Source: Rhizophagus clarus (Eukaryota; Glomeromycota; Glomeromycetes; Glomerales; Glomeraceae). From it: DNA of 64,000 nt. The notes beneath the pieces were generated by a model. The model was not told the origin of the DNA. It worked only from the letters and a program-made list of their open reading frames with translations, and ran no database searches. The stretch spans positions 248,001 through 312,000 of the forward strand of contig BLAL01000068.1 of NCBI GenBank assembly GCA_015698045.1, in the 5' to 3' direction. This document shows positions 58,416-64,000 of this stretch, piece after piece. Each line of letters starts with the position of its first letter. Positions within the stretch are counted from its first letter, which is position 1. Made by a program: the position numbers and the translations under genes.

Positions 58416-61400
58416 TTGAAATATTATATTCTCAAAAAAGGCATTGAGTATTCAGAATATTCAAAATATTTAAGAAACAAATCTATGGATTTGACCAGCG
58501 GAAATGAAAAAATTAATGATTTCATTCAAAAAGCGCAATTACAAATCAATTACTTTAGTAATACAGTATTAGAATGGATACCATACAGCCAGCTTAGTGA
58601 AATTAAAGAACAGGAAAAAATTATCTCGTAACAATATATTCAGCAATATGGAGGAATGGCCCTTTACATTGCAATTGGGATTGGAATCAGAATTCCTATA
58701 TATACACAAGAGATTTTAATAGAGAAGTTGCTTTAAAATCACTACATAATTCACAAAATCCTATAGAATTTGTAATAAATGAGGTATAATTTTTACAAAT
58801 ATGATATTCAATTTTTTTTTTAAAAAGTTTATTTATCTCCTTTATTTGTATGCTGCAGGCTAAAAATTATTTATCAAAAATGAATAAATTCCATATTTTG
58901 TATGGGATTTCTCAAAATCCAGTTTCAAATAATTACATCTTGGTTTTTAACTGGACAAGCGGAAATGATCAAATTGATTATTTCATTCAAAAAAGGCAAT
59001 TAGAAATTAAAAATTATGATGATATAGTATTTGAATGGGTACCATCCAATCAGCTTAATCAAATTAAAGAAATAAACAATAATAGCCTTGCGACAGTATA
59101 TTCAGCAATATGGAGGGATGGACCCTTATATTATAATTGTCAGTATAATAAATATACAAGAGATTCAAATAAAGGAGTTACCCTAAAAATTTTACATAAT
59201 TTACAAAAATCCTGCAGAATTTGTAATAAACGAGGTAAAAATTTTTACAAAAATATTGATTAACATTATTAATATAATGTTCATATCTTTTATTTCTATT
59301 TATATTTTATATTTAGGCTAATAAACATTCAACAAATATTGATAAATTTCATGTTTTGTATGGAATATCTCAAAATCCAGTTACAAATGATTATATTTTG
59401 ATTTTTAACTGGATAAGTGGAAATGAAAAAATTGATTATTTCATTCAGGAAAGGCAATTAGAAATTAAAAATTATGATGATATAGTATTTGAATGGATAC
59501 CATACAATCAGTTTGATCAAATTAAAGAAGCTGGAAAAAATAATCTTATGACAGTGTATTCAGCAATATGGAAAGATGGTCCTTTACATTGCTATTGGGA
59601 TTGGAATTGCTATAAATATACAAGAGTCTTAAATAAAGAAGTTACTTTAAAATTTCTGCATAATTCACAAAATTTTGTAGAATTTGTAATAAATGAGGTA
59701 TATTTTTACAATTATAAATATATATTTAATGCTTTTTTTTTTAAAAAGTGTATTTATTTCTTTTATTTATTTTAGGCTAAAAAGTATTCGTTGAAAATTA
59801 ATAAATTTCATTTTTTGTATGGAATATCTCAAAATCCAGTTACAAATGATTACATATTGGTATTTAACTGGACAAGTGGAAATGATCAAATTGATTATTT
59901 TATTGAAGAAAAGCGATTAGAAATTAAAAGTTATAGTGATATAATATTTGAATGGATACCATACAATCAGTTTGATCAAATTAAAAAAACAGGTGAAAAT
60001 GACCTTATAACAGTACATTCAGCGATATGGAAAGATGGTCCCTTACATTGTGATTGGGATTGGAATCAGAATTGCTATAAATATACAAGAGATTTAAATA
60101 AAGAAGTTACTTTAAAAATTTTGCATAATTCGCAAAATCTCGTAAAATTTGTAATAAATGAGGTAAATTTTTACAACTATATTTAAAGCTTCTTTTTAAC
60201 AAGTATATTTATCTTTTTTTATTTGTATTTAGGCTAAAGAATATTCAAAAAGTAAATTTCATGTTTTGTATGGAATATCTCAAAATCCAGCAAGTACATA
60301 TGATTATATTTTAGTCCAAAAACACCTTACTTGGATAAGTGAAAATCAAAAAATTGATGATTTCATTCAAGAAAGACAGTTAGAAATTAATAATTATAAT
60401 GATATAGTATTTGAGTGGATACCATATAATCAGTTCTATCAAGTTAAAAAACAGGCAAAAATGAACTTACAACAGTATATTCAGCAATATGGAGAGATGG
60501 TCCATTATATTATCATAATGATGAATATACGAGAGATTCAAATAAAAGAGTTGCTTTAAAATTTTTGCATAATTTGCAAAATCCTATAGAATTTGTAATA
60601 AGTGAGGTATAAATTTTTACAAATATGTTTAACACTTCTCTTTAATATAATATATTTATCTTTTTTTGATTATGTTTAGGCCAAGGAATATTCAATGAAA
60701 AATAATGAATTTCATATTTTGTTTGGAATATCTCAAAACTCAGATACAAATGATTATATCTTTGTTTTTGACTGGAGTAGTGGAAATAAAAATATTGATG
60801 ATTTTATCCAAAAAAGACAATCTGAAATTGTTAAATTTGAAGATGCGATATTTAAATGGATACCATACAATCAGTTTGATCAAATTAAAGAAGTAAGCAA
60901 AAATAGTCTAATGACAGGATATTCAGCAATATGGGTAGATGATCCGATATACTGTAATAATATTCAAAACATAAGAAATTCAAATAAAGTAGTTGCACTA
61001 AAATTTTTGCATAATTCACAAAATTCCATAGAGTTTGTAATAAATGAGGTATGAAATTTAAATTGTTTTAAAATCTTCTTTTTAACGTAATATATTCATT
61101 TTTAATTTGTATTTATTTAGGCTAAAAAGTACCCAATCAAAAATAATGGGTTTCTTGTATTGTATGGAATATCTCAAAATCCATACACAAATGATTATAT
61201 TTTGGTTCAGAAAAATTTTACTTGGATAAGTGGCAATGAAAAAATTAATGATTTTATTCAAGAAAAGCAGTTAGAGATTAAAGACTATAATGATATAGTC
61301 TTTGAATGGATACCATACAATCAGTTTGATGAAATTAATATGGCAGGAAATGGTGGTTTTTCTAAAGTATATTCAGCAATATGGGAGGACGGTCCACTAT

Positions 61401-62426
61401 ATTTAAATATTCGGGATGGAAAATATAGAAGAGATTCAAGAAAAAAAGTTGCTTTAAAATGTTTAAACAACTCACAAAATCTTATTACTGAATTATTACA
61501 TGAGGTACGAATTTTTCTAAATTTTATTAAGTAAAGCAATAGTTTTAATAATTCAGTAAGAATTTTAATATTATGAATTTTTATAGGTTGATGCATATTC
61601 AACCAAACCAATATATAATAGTATTCTAAAAGTATATGGAATATCTCAAGATCCAGATACGAAAGATTTTATTATTGTTCTTCAATATGCGGAAGGTGGA
61701 GATTTTAACAATTGGATAAATATTAATGATAATTATAAATTTTTTAATTGGAAAATGAAAATACAAAAATTGCACTGTATTGCCAACGGCCTTAAAGAAA
61801 TTCATAAAAATCAGTTAGTCCATCGGGATTTTCATATAAGAAATATATTATTAAGTAGTCTTTCTATAGAAACATATATTTATATTTCAGATATGGGATT
61901 AAGTGGAAGAATTGGTGACAAAGATGAAACAAATATTTACGGAGTTATGCCTTATCAAGCTCCTGAAGTATTAAGAGGAAAACCTTATACTCAAGCAGCA
62001 GATATATATAGTTTTGGTATGATTATGTATTTTGTGGCAACCGGAAGACAACCCTTTAAAAATTGTGCACACGACCATCATTTAGTATTAAGTATATGTA
62101 AAGGAGATAGACCTGAAATAAATGAGTCAGAAGCACCAAAATGTTATATTAACTTGATGAAAAAATGGTGGGATCCAAATCCAAATAACAGGCCTGATGT
62201 AACACAATTACTTGGATCACTTTTATCAATCTCTACGGATAGTTTATATGAAGCAGAAATTGAAGAAGCAGAAAATTATAGAATTTTGCATCTTCCTTTA
62301 TTAAAGGAAGGTACAAGTACTTGTCACCCTCAAGCTATTTATACATCTCGATTACTTAATCCTTTTACAGAAAATCTTCCAAAATATATTGATGATATTT
62401 CTGAATGTTTAGATTGTACGATCTAA
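58416..62426 (+). pseudogene. TKL-like kinase with seven tandem N-lobe units, probably broken
   Basis: Exons: about 58416-58783, 58859-59234, 59317-59697, 59776-60162, 60233-60606, 60680-61048, 61121-61504, 61587-62426. Exons 3, 4, 6, 7 and 8 have lengths divisible by three. Exons 1, 2 and 5 are off by one base within or beside A runs (near 58611, 59205 and 60450); each reads correctly on either side. Exon 1 begins with the family N-terminus (EYSEYSKYLRNKS) but has no ATG before it; the first Met is at 58485. Exon 7 has the good glycine loop (AGNGGFSKVYSAIW) and KKVALKCL. Exon 8 is the C-lobe: VLQYAEGG, VHRDFHIRNIL, SDMG, APEVLRGKPYT, ADIYSFGMIMYF, WWDPNPNNRPDV and the shared tail. Three shifts all in A runs could also be assembly errors; then it would be a third working gene. 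Confidence 0.75.
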
Positions 62427-63151
62427 ATTAGCCCTTTAATATAATTTTTATTTTACAATAAAGTATATAGTACTTATTTACAATAATATGTTTGCCACGT
62501 TTTTTAAAATTTGAATTAATAACTTGAAAATATGAGATTTCTAAAAAAAAAATGGGACACGGTCACGAATATTGAATAGCAATTATCTATAAAATTGCTA
62601 TATAACGATTAATGTTATAATTATTATGTAGTATATCAGTATATGGCCTTTATTAGAATAAAATCATTCTCGTAATGTGTATATAATTACATCAAGAATT
62701 TTTTTTCTATAATATCATATGATAGTATAAGTGCAATAATTTTAGATAGATAATTGATATTTATATTTTGCAAAGTTCTTATTTTTTTAATGTAACAAAA
62801 CCTTCGATTTATTATTTAATTGAATTCATGTCATGTTTATATTCCAAGTTTACTTGCTGAAACCGCGTCACATTTATTTTAGAAATATTCAAACTGTATG
62901 TACATTACAATAAAAGTACTTATAAATTATTTTTGAAACAATTACCTTCTCACTTTGCAACCAAATCTCCTATTATTTTCGGAAATGATTTGAACCCTTC
63001 TTCCGTTCATTTCTTGCCACCTGACATTTTTATATATCTGACATTATATATTTATAATAGTATAACAGCGAATTCCCAACAGGCTAGTAAAAATAATCAG
63101 TTGTGCAGGTAAAAATCATGTAGCTAATCTGTGAGATAAAAAAATCACGGT
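62427..63151. other. Intergenic, downstream of the kinase locus
   Basis: AT-rich DNA without a supported frame. AATAAA-like sequences near 62457 could serve the kinase locus for 3' end formation. Confidence 0.4.
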
Positions 63152-63312
63152 TAAAGTTTTATGATATGTGACAAATTTTGCATAAACGAAAATTCACGTG
63201 ATATTTTCATTGTTCTTTTCTCCTAACTTAATATGAGTTAAACTGTAATAATTTATCGTCATGTTCCGATACAACTTACATAAAGTTACAATTACTCCCT
63301 ATAAAAAATTTT
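63152..63312 (+). repeat. Dispersed repeat, copy 2
   Basis: Same sequence as 51993-52160, lacking a few bases (GCGGTATAAC is absent here). It sits directly beyond the 3' end of the minus-strand coding pieces at 63330-63924, so it may be the terminal part of the same element. Confidence 0.7.
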
Positions 63313-63329
63313 TGTCGGATAGCGATCTT

Positions 63330-63924
63330 GATTACTTCGTATCCATCGTAAAGTCCTGTAACAGAAATTGATGTTGCCTTTTGGCTTCGTCTTGTTCTTC
63401 TTCGACGTGTTTTGCCTATTCTTCCCGTGTTAATCCGAAAGTTCGTAATTCCTCCGGCGTAAGCGTGATTTCTTCAGCTCGTCTTAATCTTGTCCTCGTT
63501 ACCATTTCTATTGGTGTTTTCCCATTCTTGAGCGGCTTCTTCTTCTTTATTCCATGATGGCGTTGATTTAATAATTTCCTCTCGTTGTAGATTGCTGGAG
63601 CAGCACATTTGTATGTACTCTTTGTCCTCAATCTTAATAAATCTTTTTTTTATCGAAGCTGCAGTCATATGTCCTGAGTACCATTCTGTAATTATATCCT
63701 TTCCAGGTCCTAAACTCTCCATCCTTCGTGTAAAAAAAGATCTTCTTTTCTATTCCTTTTGGATATAGTTTCTGTTGCCTTAAATCCTTTTCTAAGGAAT
63801 ATTTTAACTTTAACAGTTGTGGTATACATTCAGCTTGTGGATTTTTCCGAGAGGTGTAATAAAATTTACTATCTTTTCCATCTTTGTCATTTGCGAGTTG
63901 AATTGACCAAAATGAAATGACCAT
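63330..63924 (-). pseudogene. Unrecognised coding relic in three overlapping frames
   Basis: Coding-like pieces lie at 63924-63634 (ECIPQLLKLKYSLEKDLRQQ, FRTWKGYNYRMVLRTYDC), 63722-63474 and 63631-63416 (EITLTPEELRTFGLTREE). Composition is richer in G and C than the surroundings. The pieces overlap in different frames, so the original frame has shifted. The charged C-terminal part and the neighbouring dispersed repeat suggest a multi-copy element or repeated gene, but I cannot name the family. Confidence 0.4.
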
Positions 63925-64000
63925 TTATTCAAAATGTAAAATTCTATTACTTAATTTAGGCGTTCATTACTTAATTTAGGAATTTGTTGCTTAATTTAAG
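63925..64000. repeat. Short imperfect tandem repeat at the window edge
   Basis: Three copies of a unit with TTACTTAATTTAGG (about 20 bp apart) run into the right edge. Confidence 0.5.

Noticed and set aside
1-64000. tRNA or rRNA genes
   Set aside because: I looked for A- and B-box-like and rRNA-like GC-richer blocks and saw none I could fold or recognise. A covariance-model scan would be decisive.

Overview
The window is nuclear DNA of a very AT-rich, intron-rich eukaryote. The best match is an arbuscular mycorrhizal fungus of the Rhizophagus type (Glomeromycotina). The reasons are the protein style seen here: TKL-like kinases with the linker WTSGNEKIDDFIQ, the block FEWIPYNQF and the hinge block YGISQNPDTNDYILV; BTB/BACK and F-box-like pieces; an arrestin-like gene; abundant DNA transposons and LINE tails; and short introns with GTAnnn donors and TAG acceptors. 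This is recognition from memory, not a database result.

Layout. 1-1761 (minus) is the 5' part of a spliced secreted-protein gene that runs off the left edge. 3811-8225 (minus) is a kinase gene with 8 tandem exons, each encoding a kinase N-lobe, followed by one C-lobe exon. 8305-8420 is a tiny LINE tail that landed in its promoter. 9.3-10.3 kb, 17.5-18.1 kb and 52.7-53.7 kb hold a dispersed non-coding repeat built from intron-like units. About 3 kb around an arrestin-like gene exists three times: 10.5-13.3 kb (broken), 38.6-41.7 kb (intact gene at 39743-40762) and 47.2-48.8 kb (broken, inverted). A PIF/Harbinger transposon lies at 13333-16171, a foldback/MULE-like non-autonomous element at 49180-49747, and a LINE fragment with a 15-bp target duplication at 56454-57762.

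The centrepiece is 18499-37590 (minus). I read it as one gene of 41 exons. Forty consecutive exons (about 375 or 396 nt, separated by introns of about 70-110 nt) each encode one kinase N-lobe unit, and a single last exon encodes the hinge and the whole C-lobe. Every exon length I measured is a multiple of three and every junction is phase 0, so all exons join into one predicted reading frame of about 5,392 residues. Only the N-lobe exon next to the C-lobe keeps a normal glycine loop (GKGGFSTVYSA). The other 39 have lost it. A third member on the plus strand (58416-62426, 7 units plus C-lobe) has single-base shifts in three exons and no clear start, so it is probably a pseudogene or carries assembly errors.

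The three kinase loci share one design: degenerate N-lobe beads, then one complete kinase. The beads differ mostly in the beta2-beta3 loop. The two minus-strand genes also share a core promoter with a TATA-like box and a TGCGCA box at matching distances from the ATG. Remaining stretches are AT-rich intergenic DNA, gene relics and short repeats. I saw no rRNA, tRNA or CRISPR.
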